Shown piece after piece: positions 26,105 through 35,471 of a DNA stretch of 64,000 bases; within the stretch, counting starts at the first letter, position 1; each line of letters starts with the position of its first letter. The notes under the pieces are model-generated. The model did not search any database. It worked only from the letters and a program-made list of their open reading frames with translations, and was not told the origin of the DNA. Position numbers and translations under genes: made by a program. The DNA lies in the NCBI GenBank assembly GCA_964441755.1, contig CAYTVG010000010.1:85394-149393 (forward strand). Direction: 5' to 3'. Source of the stretch: JAUMBM01 sp964441755 (GTDB taxonomy: Bacteria; Bacteroidota; Bacteroidia; Chitinophagales; Saprospiraceae).

Positions 26105-28561
26105 TCAATGGTCTTTTTCCAGCCGGAAGGTCATGCGCTTGATGCGGTCTTCCAGTTTCTCTGAACTCAGTCGCTCGCGCAGGCGATCTACAATAATTGG
26201 AAATGCAAAGGGCGTTGCCCGTGCAGGCTGTGTGTACAACAGCCGGCTGCTGTTGATGCGCTCCATAGCCTGCCGCAGTCGACCCTCTTCCAGCTGAAAG
26301 GTCATCACCTCTTCATACGCCTGCAGCAACAGCAGGCTGTCGGGCTCATAGCTGCTAAATACGCTGAAAAACAAACCAGCATTGGCCTGCAAGTGCCTGT
26401 CCGGCGCTTGCTTACCCGGAAAACCTTTGAACACCAAGCCCGCCACGGTGGCTATCTCCCGGAAGCGGCGTTTGGCCATCTCTACCTGGTTAATGCAGGC
26501 TCGTATGTCCTCACTAAGCCCTTCCGTACTCAGTAGGTCCGGCAGGTCAGCAGCCCCCACAGGCAACGGCTGATCACTCAGCAACTCAAAGCCATAGTCA
26601 TTGACAGCCATGCTGAATGTGATGGGCCTGCGACAACTGATGCGGTATGCCAGTAAAGCACTCAGCCCTTCATGTACAAAGCGTCCCTCGAAAGGATAGC
26701 AAAGCAGGTGATAGCCTTCCTGATCCTGAAAATACTCTAGCAGTAACTCATTTGCCTTCGGCAATGCAGACCGTTGTTGCTGCAGTGACAGCAGCGAGCG
26801 CACCCCTTCCATCTCCGGCTGTAGCCACTGCCCACGCGCAGCTTCATCCAACAAGGCGCGAATCTCAGCGGCCAGGGACGAACTCAGCGGCATGCGCCCG
26901 CCCGCCCAGGAGGGAATTTTTCCCTTATTCGCCTTACTTGCCCGCACAATGGCCGTCATATCCCGAATCCGCAGAAATTCCAGGCAACGACCAGCAAACA
27001 TGAAGGTATCACCAGCTTTGAGCTGCGCGATAAATCCTTCTTCGACATGCCCCAGCATTTTTCCCGCCTGAAAAGCTACCGGCAGTAGGTTTTCACTCAG
27101 TATGACACCAATATTCATGCGGTGCTTTTTGGCTATCCATCGGTTGCTCACCCGCCATAGACCCGATTCGTCGACCACTACCTTTTGGTACTCGTCACGA
27201 CTGCTGAAACACTTACCACCGGAACGAATGAAATCCAGACACCATGCCCACTCTTCATTGCTCAAACTTGCGTATGACCATGTCTGTCGCAAATATGGCA
27301 GCAATACCTCCGGACGGAATCCGTCGCCCACCGCCAAGGTTACCAAAAATTGCAGCAACACATCAAATGAGCGCACATAGGGCTCCCGCGGCTCTATGCG
27401 CTGCCCTTCCATGGCATTGCGCAGTGCCGCTCCTTCCATGATTTCAAGTGCATGCGTTGGTAGCAAGTAAATACGACTCACAGCCCCTGGCTGGTGACCG
27501 CTGCGGCCTGCCCGCTGCAAAAAGCGGGCTACTCCCTTGGGACTGCCAACCTGTACTACGGTCTCCACGGGCCGGAAATCAACCCCAAGGTCGAGGCTAG
27601 ATGTACACACAACCACCCGCAACCGCCCGGAGTGAAGATTTTCCTCCACCCAGTCGCGGATTTCGCGGCTCAGAGAACTGTGGTGCATGGCTATTTCCCC
27701 TGCCAGCATGGGCTCAGCCTCCAGCAGCGCCTGGTACCAGGCTTCACACTGCGCGCGGGTATTGGTAAAAATCAGGCTCGAACGGCTACCTGCCAGCACA
27801 GGCAGCAGCTGGTCGATCATATGAAGTCCCAGGTGCCCCCGCCAGGGAAACCTGGCCATGGTTGGCGGGATAAGCGTGACCAATTCATAGCGCTTATCCA
27901 TAGGGGCCTGTATGATGCGATAGGCCTTCGCTGCCGCCTCACTGCCTGCCAACAGCTGTAATGCCAGCCCGGGATTGCCAATCGTGGCTGAAATCGCCCA
28001 TGTCTGCAGGCCGGGACGAAGCCGCCGCAGCTGCATAAGCGCCAGCTCCATGAGTACCCCCCGCTTGGATCCCAGCAGTTCGTGCCATTCGTCACATACA
28101 ATTCCTCGCAGTTCGGCAAAGTAGTCGGCCTGGTTTTGCTGGCAAAAAAGCAGCTGCAGGCTTTCAGGCGTGGTCACCAGTACCTGCGGAGGCTTGGTTT
28201 TTTGGCGGCTGCGGGCCGCCGCCGGCGTATCCCCTGTGCGCATTTCCACCCGCCAGGCGAGACCCAGTCCCTCCACTGCCCGCTGGCAACTATCGGAAAT
28301 TTCGCGCGCAAGCGCACGGACAGGGGTTATCCACAACAGCTGCAGCCCCTTGGCTGCCACCGGCTGCTGCAGGGCCTGCAGGGCTACGCCCAAAAAAGCA
28401 GCATAGGTTTTGCCGCTGCCTGTCGGCGCATGGATGACACCCGACGCCCCCTCCAGCCAGGCACACCAACTGCTGCGCTGAAAAGGAAAAATTTCCCACC
28501 CTTGCGCTGCAAACCAAGCTTCCGCGGGTACCAAAGCATTCCTGTGCTCAACAACTGTCAC
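26105..28561 (-). CDS. Lhr-like DEXH-box DNA helicase (ligase-associated type)
   Basis: An 818-residue superfamily 2 helicase. The Walker A motif is at 44-52 (HAPTGSGKT), motif II is DEWH at 157-160, motif III is SATIGNP, and the second RecA domain has HSSLSREIR and CTSSLDLGVD with QRAGRSGHQPG. The C-terminal part matches the Lhr-core winged-helix and beta-barrel region. This is the form called ligase-associated DNA damage response DEXH helicase, usually encoded with an ATP-dependent DNA ligase, an exonuclease and a metallophosphoesterase; none of those is next to it here. It probably acts in DNA repair. Confidence 0.85.
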   Translation of the reverse strand: MTVVEHRNALVPAEAWFAAQGWEIFPFQRSSWCAWLEGASGVIHAPTGSGKTYAAFLGVALQALQQPVAAKGLQLLWITPVRALAREISDSCQRAVEGLGLAWRVEMRTGDTPAAARSRQKTKPPQVLVTTPESLQLLFCQQNQADYFAELRGIVCDEWHELLGSKRGVLMELALMQLRRLRPGLQTWAISATIGNPGLALQLLAGSEAAAKAYRIIQAPMDKRYELVTLIPPTMARFPWRGHLGLHMIDQLLPVLAGSRSSLIFTNTRAQCEAWYQALLEAEPMLAGEIAMHHSSLSREIRDWVEENLHSGRLRVVVCTSSLDLGVDFRPVETVVQVGSPKGVARFLQRAGRSGHQPGAVSRIYLLPTHALEIMEGAALRNAMEGQRIEPREPYVRSFDVLLQFLVTLAVGDGFRPEVLLPYLRQTWSYASLSNEEWAWCLDFIRSGGKCFSSRDEYQKVVVDESGLWRVSNRWIAKKHRMNIGVILSENLLPVAFQAGKMLGHVEEGFIAQLKAGDTFMFAGRCLEFLRIRDMTAIVRASKANKGKIPSWAGGRMPLSSSLAAEIRALLDEAARGQWLQPEMEGVRSLLSLQQQRSALPKANELLLEYFQDQEGYHLLCYPFEGRFVHEGLSALLAYRISCRRPITFSMAVNDYGFELLSDQPLPVGAADLPDLLSTEGLSEDIRACINQVEMAKRRFREIATVAGLVFKGFPGKQAPDRHLQANAGLFFSVFSSYEPDSLLLLQAYEEVMTFQLEEGRLRQAMERINSSRLLYTQPARATPFAFPIIVDRLRERLSSEKLEDRIKRMTFRLEKDH

Positions 28562-28663
28562 TTGCTTGTATCTGTGATTTTTTGATCTTCTGAAAATCCC
28601 CTCAGGGTGCGTTTACCCTCCGCTGTGTCAGCCTGTACCCAACCGGGCAGAAGTCTGCCCAAA

Positions 28664-28787
28664 ACTACAAGACTTATCCTACCCGTCCGAGCCTGCACTG
28701 TACAAGTTTTTCCTACAACAGGGAGTCAGACACTACAAATCTCCTCCTACCCGCTGTGCCCATCCAAGCCTGCACTGCACAAGTTCC
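28664..28787 (+). repeat. Imperfect direct repeat, two copies
   Basis: Copy 1 (28664-28712) and copy 2 (28732-28787) share ACTACAA, then TCCTACCCG, then AGCCTGCACTG, then ACAAGTT with a small insertion in copy 2. They fill the gap between the helicase start and the ftsH stop. Confidence 0.6.
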
Positions 28788-30707
28788 TCACTGTCTTGCA
28801 ATGCCCGTAACCGTTACAATATCTTCTTCGTCCAGCGTTTCCTGCTGTATCAAAGCATCTGCCAGCGCATCCAGTGCCGGCCGATGCAACCGCAACAGCC
28901 GCAATGCCTCCGCATGTGCCTCCGAGAGAATGCGGCTCACCTCTTCATCGATAGCTTCCGCCGTCTTTTCGCTGAATGGCTTGTCACCGGCATACGATTC
29001 GAAGCCACGACTCAAAAAGGGATTCTGCCGTGGCGCCAGTTCAATCATCCCGAGGCGAGGGCTCATCCCCCAGCGAGTGACCATATTACGCGCCAGCTGC
29101 GTCGCTTGTTCTATATCATTTTCGGCTCCTGTCGTTTTGTCGCCAAACACAATTTCTTCCGCACAGCGCCCTCCCAGAATACCGACGATACGTCCGCGCA
29201 GGTACTCCTCTGCATAATTGTAGCGGTCGCTGTCAGGCCGCTGGTAAGTGACCCCCAGTGCCTGTCCTCTGGGAACGATGCTCACCCGCTGTACCGGATC
29301 TGCACCCTTGACGACCATCCCCAGGATCGCGTGCCCACCCTCATGGTAAGCAATGCGACGGCGATCCTCCCCACTGAGCAGCAAGGGCCGCTCCGGACCG
29401 AGCACAATCTTTTCCAGTGCATCCACAAAATCCTGCTGCTGTACAGCTTCCCGCTGCTTGCGGGCAGCCAGCAGAGCAGCCTCATTAACCAGATTTTTGA
29501 GGTCGGCACCCGAAAAACCCGGTGTGATGGCAGCTATTTCCGCCAGGCTCACAGCCCCGTCCAGGGGTACTGTGCGCGTGTGTACCTCCAAGATAGCCTC
29601 CCTGCCCTTTTTATCCGGTAAATTGACGATGATGCGGCGATCAAAGCGCCCCGGGCGCAGCAGCGCTTTATCGAGCACATCCGGCTGGTTGGTCGCTGCC
29701 AGCACGATGATGCCCTCCTTGCTCGAAAAACCATCCATCTCCGACAGAATCTGGTTGAGCGTCTGCTCCTGCTCGGCTGCTCCGCCAAAAGCGTACTGGC
29801 CACGCGAGCGGCCAATAGAGTCAATCTCGTCTATAAAAATAATGGCAGGTGCCTGCTCACGTGCTTGCCGGAACAAGTCACGTACCCGCGCAGCCCCTAC
29901 CCCCACGATCATTTCAATAAATTCGGAAGCGCTCATCGAAAAGAAAGGAACACCTGCTTCACCGGCAATCGCCCGCGCCAACAGCGTTTTACCGGTACCC
30001 GGTGCACCAATCAACAGTACACCTTTGGGCGCATAAGCACCCAAACGCGTGTATTTTTGCGGATCTTTCAAAAAATCTACAATCTCTACCAGCTCGTTTT
30101 CCGCTTCATCAATACCCGCCACATCTTCGAAGGTTACCCCCAGGGCCGTATCCTTGTCGAAACGCTTGGCCCGGCTCTGCCCGATACCCGAGAGACCTCC
30201 CATTCCGCCGCCACCTGACTGGGCCCGGCGGAACAGCCACCAATAGAACAAGATCAACAAGGCCAGCGGACCAAGATAAAGCAATAACGACCAGAGCCCA
30301 CTGCTCTCCTCTTCCGCAGGTGCTACCTCAATGGCAACCTCTTTAGCCGACAGCAAGGCTCCCAGCTCCTCACCCGCAAAGGACGGTGTAATGGTCGTAA
30401 AGGCGGTGACCTTAACGGTATCGGGTTTACTGTTACCCTCATCAGCACGGGCCGCATAGACCACTGCTTTCTCAAACGTTCCGCTGATACGCTCACCTTT
30501 TACCTGTACGGCCTTGACATTTCCGCTGCTGACCTCCGTCCGGAATAGCGTGTAAGGTATGCTCACGGGCTGCTCTTCTGCCGCGAAATACCGGCGCAGT
30601 AGGATGGCGTTGATCATGACGATGACTATCACCCACAACCACAGATTGCGGCCTGAAAAGTTGGATCCGAGGGGCGGACCGGCCGGCTTGTCTTTTGTTG
30701 GTTCCAT
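28788..30707 (-). CDS. ftsH: FtsH-type ATP-dependent membrane metalloprotease
   Basis: A 639-residue AAA protease. Two membrane helices (about 22-36 and 139-159) bracket a periplasmic domain of about 100 residues. The AAA domain has Walker A GAPGTGKT (234-241), Walker B IIFIDEID, and the SRH region ending in LLRPGRFDRR. The zinc protease motif is H455-E-G-G-H459, where most FtsH proteins have HEAGH, so it fits HExxH with an Ala-to-Gly change. It degrades misfolded membrane and short-lived cytosolic proteins at the inner membrane. It is monocistronic, with TATCTTTG (30734-30741) as a -7 box. Confidence 0.93.
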   Translation of the reverse strand: MEPTKDKPAGPPLGSNFSGRNLWLWVIVIVMINAILLRRYFAAEEQPVSIPYTLFRTEVSSGNVKAVQVKGERISGTFEKAVVYAARADEGNSKPDTVKVTAFTTITPSFAGEELGALLSAKEVAIEVAPAEEESSGLWSLLLYLGPLALLILFYWWLFRRAQSGGGGMGGLSGIGQSRAKRFDKDTALGVTFEDVAGIDEAENELVEIVDFLKDPQKYTRLGAYAPKGVLLIGAPGTGKTLLARAIAGEAGVPFFSMSASEFIEMIVGVGAARVRDLFRQAREQAPAIIFIDEIDSIGRSRGQYAFGGAAEQEQTLNQILSEMDGFSSKEGIIVLAATNQPDVLDKALLRPGRFDRRIIVNLPDKKGREAILEVHTRTVPLDGAVSLAEIAAITPGFSGADLKNLVNEAALLAARKQREAVQQQDFVDALEKIVLGPERPLLLSGEDRRRIAYHEGGHAILGMVVKGADPVQRVSIVPRGQALGVTYQRPDSDRYNYAEEYLRGRIVGILGGRCAEEIVFGDKTTGAENDIEQATQLARNMVTRWGMSPRLGMIELAPRQNPFLSRGFESYAGDKPFSEKTAEAIDEEVSRILSEAHAEALRLLRLHRPALDALADALIQQETLDEEDIVTVTGIARQ

Positions 30708-30733
30708 AGGCCTCTATAGTTTGGTGTGTCGTT

Positions 30734-30741
30734 CAAAGATA
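30734..30741 (-). promoter_or_regulatory. Putative -7 box TATCTTTG for ftsH
   Basis: Exact TAnnTTTG match on the minus strand, 26 bp upstream of the ATG. The -33 element is not clear. Confidence 0.45.
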
Positions 30742-30894
30742 GTTGTTATTTATTACTCGCCCATGTTTTATATTATTTTTTTGATAAAAACAAAAAACAA
30801 ACAAATACATAGCTAAAAACCATTTTCTGCCTTGTGTGTTCATAGACAAAACAATGCGCTCACGGATAATCCTGCTGATTAAAGCTTGGTGCGG

Positions 30895-31461
30895 ATGAAG
30901 ATTCTGGTGGTTGATAATTACGATTCTTTTGTTTATAACCTGGTGCAACTGTTGCGCGAGGATAAGCCGGCGGCTGAGATAGTCGTGGTCAAAAATGACC
31001 GGCTAAAGGTAGAAGATGCTGCTCCTTTTGATAAAATCCTGCTTTCTCCCGGTCCCGGCCTGCCGGCTGAAGCCGGACAGATGCCGGCGTTAATCGATGC
31101 CTGGGCGGCGACAAAGAGCATTCTCGGTATTTGCCTCGGCCATCAGGCCATCGGACAACAGTTTGGTGGCCAGCTCGTGCAGCTGGCTGCGCCGCTGCAC
31201 GGTATTGCCACAGGCCTGCAGCGCTGCTGTGATGACTATCTTTTCGACCAGCTGCCTCCGCAGTTTACGGTAGGCCACTACCATTCATGGGTTGTGGCAC
31301 AGCCACTGCCATCGACGCTCGAACTCATGGCTGTCGACAGCTACGGGCATGTGATGGCTGTCCGGCATCGTAAGTACGACCTGAGAGGCCTGCAGTTTCA
31401 TCCCGAATCGGTGCTCACCCCACAAGGCGCTACTATCATCCACAATTGGTTGTCCAATTGA
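30895..31461 (+). CDS. pabA: Anthranilate/aminodeoxychorismate synthase component II (glutamine amidotransferase)
   Basis: The start is placed at the ATG at 30895 (MKILVVDNYDSF, the classical N-terminus); TTG and GTG codons just upstream are less likely. The 188 residues form a class I glutamine amidotransferase: SPGPG oxyanion region, ILGICLGHQAIG with the nucleophile Cys80, and the C-terminal LQFHPESVLTPQG supplying His and Glu. It hydrolyses glutamine and passes ammonia to the chorismate-using component I. TrpG and PabA cannot be separated by sequence alone; no trp or pab partner is nearby, which favours a shared or folate-related role. A strong terminator follows. Confidence 0.85.
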   Translation: MKILVVDNYDSFVYNLVQLLREDKPAAEIVVVKNDRLKVEDAAPFDKILLSPGPGLPAEAGQMPALIDAWAATKSILGICLGHQAIGQQFGGQLVQLAAPLHGIATGLQRCCDDYLFDQLPPQFTVGHYHSWVVAQPLPSTLELMAVDSYGHVMAVRHRKYDLRGLQFHPESVLTPQGATIIHNWLSN

Positions 31462-31473
31462 TCAGTACTATCT

Positions 31474-31552
31474 CCTAATGCTTCTGCGGCCCGGAATTGC
31501 AGGCCGCAGAAGCATTAGGTGTTTTTGATTTTCCGGCGGAAAATCAAAAACA
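31474..31552. terminator. Paired hairpins after pabA
   Basis: The 18-bp arm CCTAATGCTTCTGCGGCC (31474-31491) pairs perfectly with 31502-31519. Immediately after it, TGTTTTTGATTTTCC (31520-31534) pairs perfectly with 31538-31552. Same two-hairpin architecture as at 22984, 36184 and 56672. Confidence 0.7.
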
Positions 31553-31581
31553 CATAATGCTCGCCGAAATACCAAAATGAC

Positions 31582-31589
31582 TACATTTG
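31582..31589 (+). promoter_or_regulatory. Putative -7 box TACATTTG for the esterase
   Basis: Exact TAnnTTTG match 36 bp upstream of the ATG at 31626, after the paired hairpins. -33 element absent. Confidence 0.4.
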
Positions 31590-31625
31590 TATACCTGTCG
31601 GACAGCAAATCGCAGGTTAAGGTAG

Positions 31626-32573
31626 ATGAAAATTTTGCAAGTACTATCCGTATTATGCGCAGTATCCCTGCTGCAGGCCTGTTCCTCAGTTCGCCCCAAG
31701 CCCTGGCCTATGCAACTGCATGCCGGCCGGGTAGAACGCATAGAGTCCATGCCCAGCCAGTGGGTGGCTGCACGTAATATCGATATTTGGTTGCCGCCCG
31801 ACTATCAGCCGGGGCAGCGGTATGCAGTCTTGTACATGCACGACGGGCAGATGCTTTTTGACGCAACAACGACCTGGAATAAGCAGGCATGGCGGGTCGA
31901 CGAGCAGATTAGCAAGCTGATGGCACTAGAGCTGATCGAGCCGACGATAGTCGTAGGCATCTGGAACGCTGCTGCGTATCGGCATGCTGAGTATTTTCCG
32001 CAAAAACCTTTTATGCAGCTGCCACAAGCCGTTCGCGACAGTTTGTTGCAGGCTGGCGGACCAGGGCGCCCTGCGCTGTTTGCAGGACCTGTTCAGTCTG
32101 ATAACTACCTGCGTTTTATCGTCGAAGAGCTCAAACCGCTGATCGATCGTCGCTATCCGACAAAGCCAGAGGCGGCACATACTTTTATTGCCGGTTCGAG
32201 CATGGGAGGACTCATATCCATCTACGCTGTTTGCGAATATCCAACAATATTTGGTGGCGCAGCCTGCCTGTCAACCCACTGGCCCGGAACGTTTCAGCAA
32301 GAAGATAATCCTGTGCCCCAAGCTTTTGTCAATTATCTCGATGCTCATCTCCCGACACCCAACAGCCATCGGCTTTACTTCGACCGGGGAACAGAAGGCC
32401 TGGATGCCTGGTATGAAACACCTCAGTGGCAAGTAGATACCCTACTGGCTGCCAAAGGCTATCGCTCACCATGGCTGCAAAGCCTGACGTTTGAAGGCCA
32501 TGACCACAACGAGCTGGCATGGGCCGGCAGGCTGGCCATGCCCCTGGTTTTTTTGTTGGGGAAAAAATCTTAA
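31626..32573 (+). CDS. Lipoprotein alpha/beta-hydrolase, esterase-D/enterochelin-esterase-like
   Basis: A 315-residue protein with a lipobox (LLQAC, Cys19). The body is an alpha/beta-hydrolase of the esterase-D / Fes type: RNIDIWLPPDYQPGQRYAVLYMHDGQ at the N-terminus, nucleophile motif GSSMGG with Ser192, and a C-terminal GHDHNELAW with the catalytic His. It is probably a periplasm-facing or surface-anchored serine esterase; substrate unknown (siderophore ester, acetylated carbohydrate or peptide ester are all possible). It is preceded by its own -7 box and stands alone. Confidence 0.82.
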   Translation: MKILQVLSVLCAVSLLQACSSVRPKPWPMQLHAGRVERIESMPSQWVAARNIDIWLPPDYQPGQRYAVLYMHDGQMLFDATTTWNKQAWRVDEQISKLMALELIEPTIVVGIWNAAAYRHAEYFPQKPFMQLPQAVRDSLLQAGGPGRPALFAGPVQSDNYLRFIVEELKPLIDRRYPTKPEAAHTFIAGSSMGGLISIYAVCEYPTIFGGAACLSTHWPGTFQQEDNPVPQAFVNYLDAHLPTPNSHRLYFDRGTEGLDAWYETPQWQVDTLLAAKGYRSPWLQSLTFEGHDHNELAWAGRLAMPLVFLLGKKS

Positions 32574-32738
32574 AGCCTCTACCCGCGGAGCCTGCTGCAG
32601 CCTGCTGTCCCTGGAGAACTGCCGGCCAACCTGCACCGATGAGCAACCACATCTTGCTTTATCGTCCGCTCAACCAATATTCAGGCCTTCCACCAAGCCT
32701 CTTAGCTTGTTGACAGTGAGCTCAACAGCTCAACCTGA

Positions 32739-33644
32739 TTATTCTCTGTCCGATGCAGTCATATTTTCATACAGATTGTGGATGTACAGGATCAACAATC
32801 CAAAAATAACTGCCGATACAATCAGGATAGTATTGATGAGCCCGTCAACCGCAAATGACAGGCGAATCAGTATGGTAGAAATGATAAATCCTGAATTGCG
32901 AATAACTTTGTGAAATTGGTCTGAATAAAAAAAAGAGATGAGCAAGAGTACGACATCGACAACAATCAGCAGCGTGAAAAATTCGTCAAAAAAGATGTTG
33001 TTGATATCCTTCAAACTCACTGCCGCTGTTATATCGGCTTGCTGCATACCCCACAGCCAGGTTGATAAGGTAGCCAGGGCAATGTAGAGCAGTACAGGCA
33101 CTAAAATAGCGGCTATAAGCCTTTTTAACCCTATAAACTGCGCTACCTGCAGAGCTGAAGTACCATCTGCCGATTCTCCACTTGGTCTTCTACCTTGCCG
33201 TACAAAGAGGTACAACAAGAAAAAAAGCAGCAGCGAAGCGATGATGTCATACGTAAACTGCATATCGCCCTTGTCCTGAAACCAATTGGAACTGAGCTCA
33301 AGGGTCGATAAGTCTTTGAACAAACGTCGTATGATGATTAGTGTGATGATTTCATACTGCTTCCGTATATAGGTCGTGATTGACTTGGGCAGATAGTATA
33401 CCAATAGGTAGACCTCATAGATCAATATGAAGGAAAAGGGCGTATAAATGGCAGATATGGCATTATCGAGCAGCGCTGATTCCTCATTCGCCGGAATGAT
33501 GCCCAGGTTGACCAGGTAAATCAGACACAAATGCACAATGAAACTAACAATGGCGATGATGAGTATAAACCGCTCAATTTTGTGCCGTGCCCGCTCAGAG
33601 AGCAGCAAATCGTATATGCGACGGAGGTAGGGGTGATCAACCAT
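32739..33644 (-). CDS. Multi-pass membrane protein of unknown function
   Basis: The start is set at the ATG at 33644 (MVDHPYLRRIYDLLLSERARHKIE), which gives a conventional amphipathic N-terminus; 301 residues. There are about six or seven hydrophobic helices (for example FILIIAIVSFIVHLCLIYLV, SLLLFFLLYLFV, LIAAILVPVLLYIAL, FTLLIVVDVVLLLISFF and IVSAVIFGLLILYI). A selectivity filter or other known channel motif is not visible, so channel or transporter function is not assigned. It is monocistronic; the upstream region of 314 bp contains TAAATTTG (33733-33740, minus strand), rather far from the ATG. Confidence 0.65.
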   Translation of the reverse strand: MVDHPYLRRIYDLLLSERARHKIERFILIIAIVSFIVHLCLIYLVNLGIIPANEESALLDNAISAIYTPFSFILIYEVYLLVYYLPKSITTYIRKQYEIITLIIIRRLFKDLSTLELSSNWFQDKGDMQFTYDIIASLLLFFLLYLFVRQGRRPSGESADGTSALQVAQFIGLKRLIAAILVPVLLYIALATLSTWLWGMQQADITAAVSLKDINNIFFDEFFTLLIVVDVVLLLISFFYSDQFHKVIRNSGFIISTILIRLSFAVDGLINTILIVSAVIFGLLILYIHNLYENMTASDRE

Positions 33645-33958
33645 AGTGCAGATTCTTACTATTGACTTCCCTTGGCACAATAGCCTTGGGGCACAGTTGT
33701 GCAACTGTACCGTAAATCTACACTATTTTTATCAAATTTAGGTCGAAACCTTTGATTTAGAAACAAATATCGCACACTCTTGACAGTTGCCGATGCTAAA
33801 TTTGCGCGATATCTGTCGCTGGAAAGAAAATGGCGAAGCAAATGCAGGCTGAGCCGGACAGCCGGCAATATAGGCTGTTTGTCGCACAACCTACGGCTGC
33901 AACACTGCCAGGCTGCTACTCAGTGGCTGTAACCAAGGAATACAGGCCGCATGTATAG
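33645..33958. other. Intergenic region, 314 bp
   Basis: No supportable gene. It contains TAAATTTG on the minus strand at 33733-33740, a possible -7 box about 90 bp before the membrane protein gene, and nothing else recognised. Confidence 0.35.
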
Positions 33959-34465
33959 CTACTTTACCCGCAGCAGGCGATAATACCGCCCGGGAACACC
34001 ATCCATTTCTTCGTCCTTCCAGTACGTCATACCCAATTTTTCCATCACCCTGATGGAAGCAGTATTTGCTGTATGAGCGCGCGCAATGATCTCGTCAAGC
34101 CCCAGCTTTTCAAACCCGTATGCCAGACTTGCTGCTCCTGATTCTGTTGCCAGTCCCCTACCCCACCATTTTCTAAAAAAACGATACCCTAAGTCTGTGA
34201 CCTGAACGTCAGGCTGATAACGAAGGCCACACCAGCCAACACATTCGTCGGTATCTAATAAACATACCGACCAACGGCCATAACCTTCGCCACGGTATAC
34301 TTCCTGGTAGGCTTGCAAAAATTCACGGGCAGCATCAACCGAATCGAAAGGATCATCTCCCGTGTACCGGATAACCTCCGGATCACTATTCAGCGCAAAA
34401 AAAGTAGCTGCGTCATCCGGCAGCATTTTGCGAAGCCCAAGCCGGGCGGTGGTAATTTCATACAT
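33959..34465 (-). CDS. GNAT acetyltransferase (RimJ/RimL-like)
   Basis: A 168-residue GNAT-family N-acetyltransferase of the RimJ/RimL subgroup. The pattern is TTARLGLRKMLPDDAATFFALNSDPEV at the N-terminus, the beta-strand GWCGLRY, the acetyl-CoA pyrophosphate loop RGLATES, and NTASIRVMEKLGM at the C-terminus. It transfers an acetyl group to an amine of unknown identity. It is monocistronic; neighbours give no hint. Confidence 0.85.
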   Translation of the reverse strand: MYEITTARLGLRKMLPDDAATFFALNSDPEVIRYTGDDPFDSVDAAREFLQAYQEVYRGEGYGRWSVCLLDTDECVGWCGLRYQPDVQVTDLGYRFFRKWWGRGLATESGAASLAYGFEKLGLDEIIARAHTANTASIRVMEKLGMTYWKDEEMDGVPGRYYRLLRVK

Positions 34466-34669
34466 GACAGTCGGTACTACTGTGTAACAAAGATATGATA
34501 CTACTACTTGGCAAACTGTATGTACTGTGCCTCAGAAAGCTTTCTGTAATACCGGGATACCCGGCAGTCTGCTGTGACCAAAACCCGACGGCTTGTAGTA
34601 TGATTCGCATTCAGTAACATACACAGTGTATAAGCCTGCAGCCACCTGATTTGTTCCACCGTCAATACA

Positions 34670-35254
34670 CTATCGATAGTAAGGCATGAGCATATAGTAA
34701 CAGACAGGCCCTGTTACAGCTACATACAACCACAACGGGAACACCCAGCGCGCCATCTGCCGGTGCCGATCAAACTGTCCGGTATAGGCCCGAATGAACG
34801 TAAATAAAATGAAGGGCAGAATGACCGCAGCAAGTACAATATGCGAAATCAGTACAAGCAGGTAAATTGTACGCATACCAGCAACAGCTGCTTTCTCCGC
34901 TGCATCTACCAGCCCGTCTCCATTGGCATCACCAAAAAGGGTCTCCGGGGTTGTAAAGTGATAGGCTACATAACTAAGCAAAAACAACAATGACAAGCCC
35001 ATGGCGACGTAAATGGCCTTTCTGTGAGCCTCTATCTGCCCTTTGCGGATAAAATAGTAGGCTACCAGCAGGACGACTGCTGTCAGTGCGTTGACAGTTG
35101 CGTGAAAGGGCGGCAAAAAATCAAACGAAACGCCTTCCGGCAGAGGGATCTTTACCCTGCGCATCAGTCCTACCAACAGCAACACAGCGCCGGTAATAAC
35201 CCAGGCAAGCCGGTTCAATTTGGTTTCCAATGCAGCATTTTCTTGTGTAGCCAT
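34670..35254 (-). CDS. DUF420-family membrane protein with EF-hand-like loop
   Basis: A 194-residue DUF420 protein with about five membrane helices and the conserved His residues of the family (PPFHATVNALTA, AHRKAIYVAM, SHIVLAAVI, DRHRQMARWVFPLWLYV). The family is known from oxidase clusters and is linked to heme-copper oxidase assembly (CtaM-like). Between helices 3 and 4, residues 109-120 read DANGDGLVDAAE, a complete 12-residue EF-hand loop (Asp1, Asn3, Asp5, Asp9, Glu12), suggesting a Ca2+ site on the periplasmic side. It is the last gene of the ACIII-oxidase cluster. Confidence 0.82.
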   Translation of the reverse strand: MATQENAALETKLNRLAWVITGAVLLLVGLMRRVKIPLPEGVSFDFLPPFHATVNALTAVVLLVAYYFIRKGQIEAHRKAIYVAMGLSLLFLLSYVAYHFTTPETLFGDANGDGLVDAAEKAAVAGMRTIYLLVLISHIVLAAVILPFILFTFIRAYTGQFDRHRQMARWVFPLWLYVAVTGPVCYYMLMPYYR

Positions 35255-35471
35255 GGTATAATCGGAGTATGATGAGCTAATGTTAGTTTTACACTTACAA
35301 TTTGTTTAGGGTTTTCTGCCAGCACCGGGGACAAACTGTCTTCCCGAGGGTTTCTCGCTTTAGAAAGAGCGGTGCTGCTGTCGGCTGATCGCAAAAGGGA
35401 TGAAATTTGTATACAGAAAAGTCAGTTGTCTCTGTGAAAAATTCATCAATATGCGTGGAGCCCTCTAAGCC

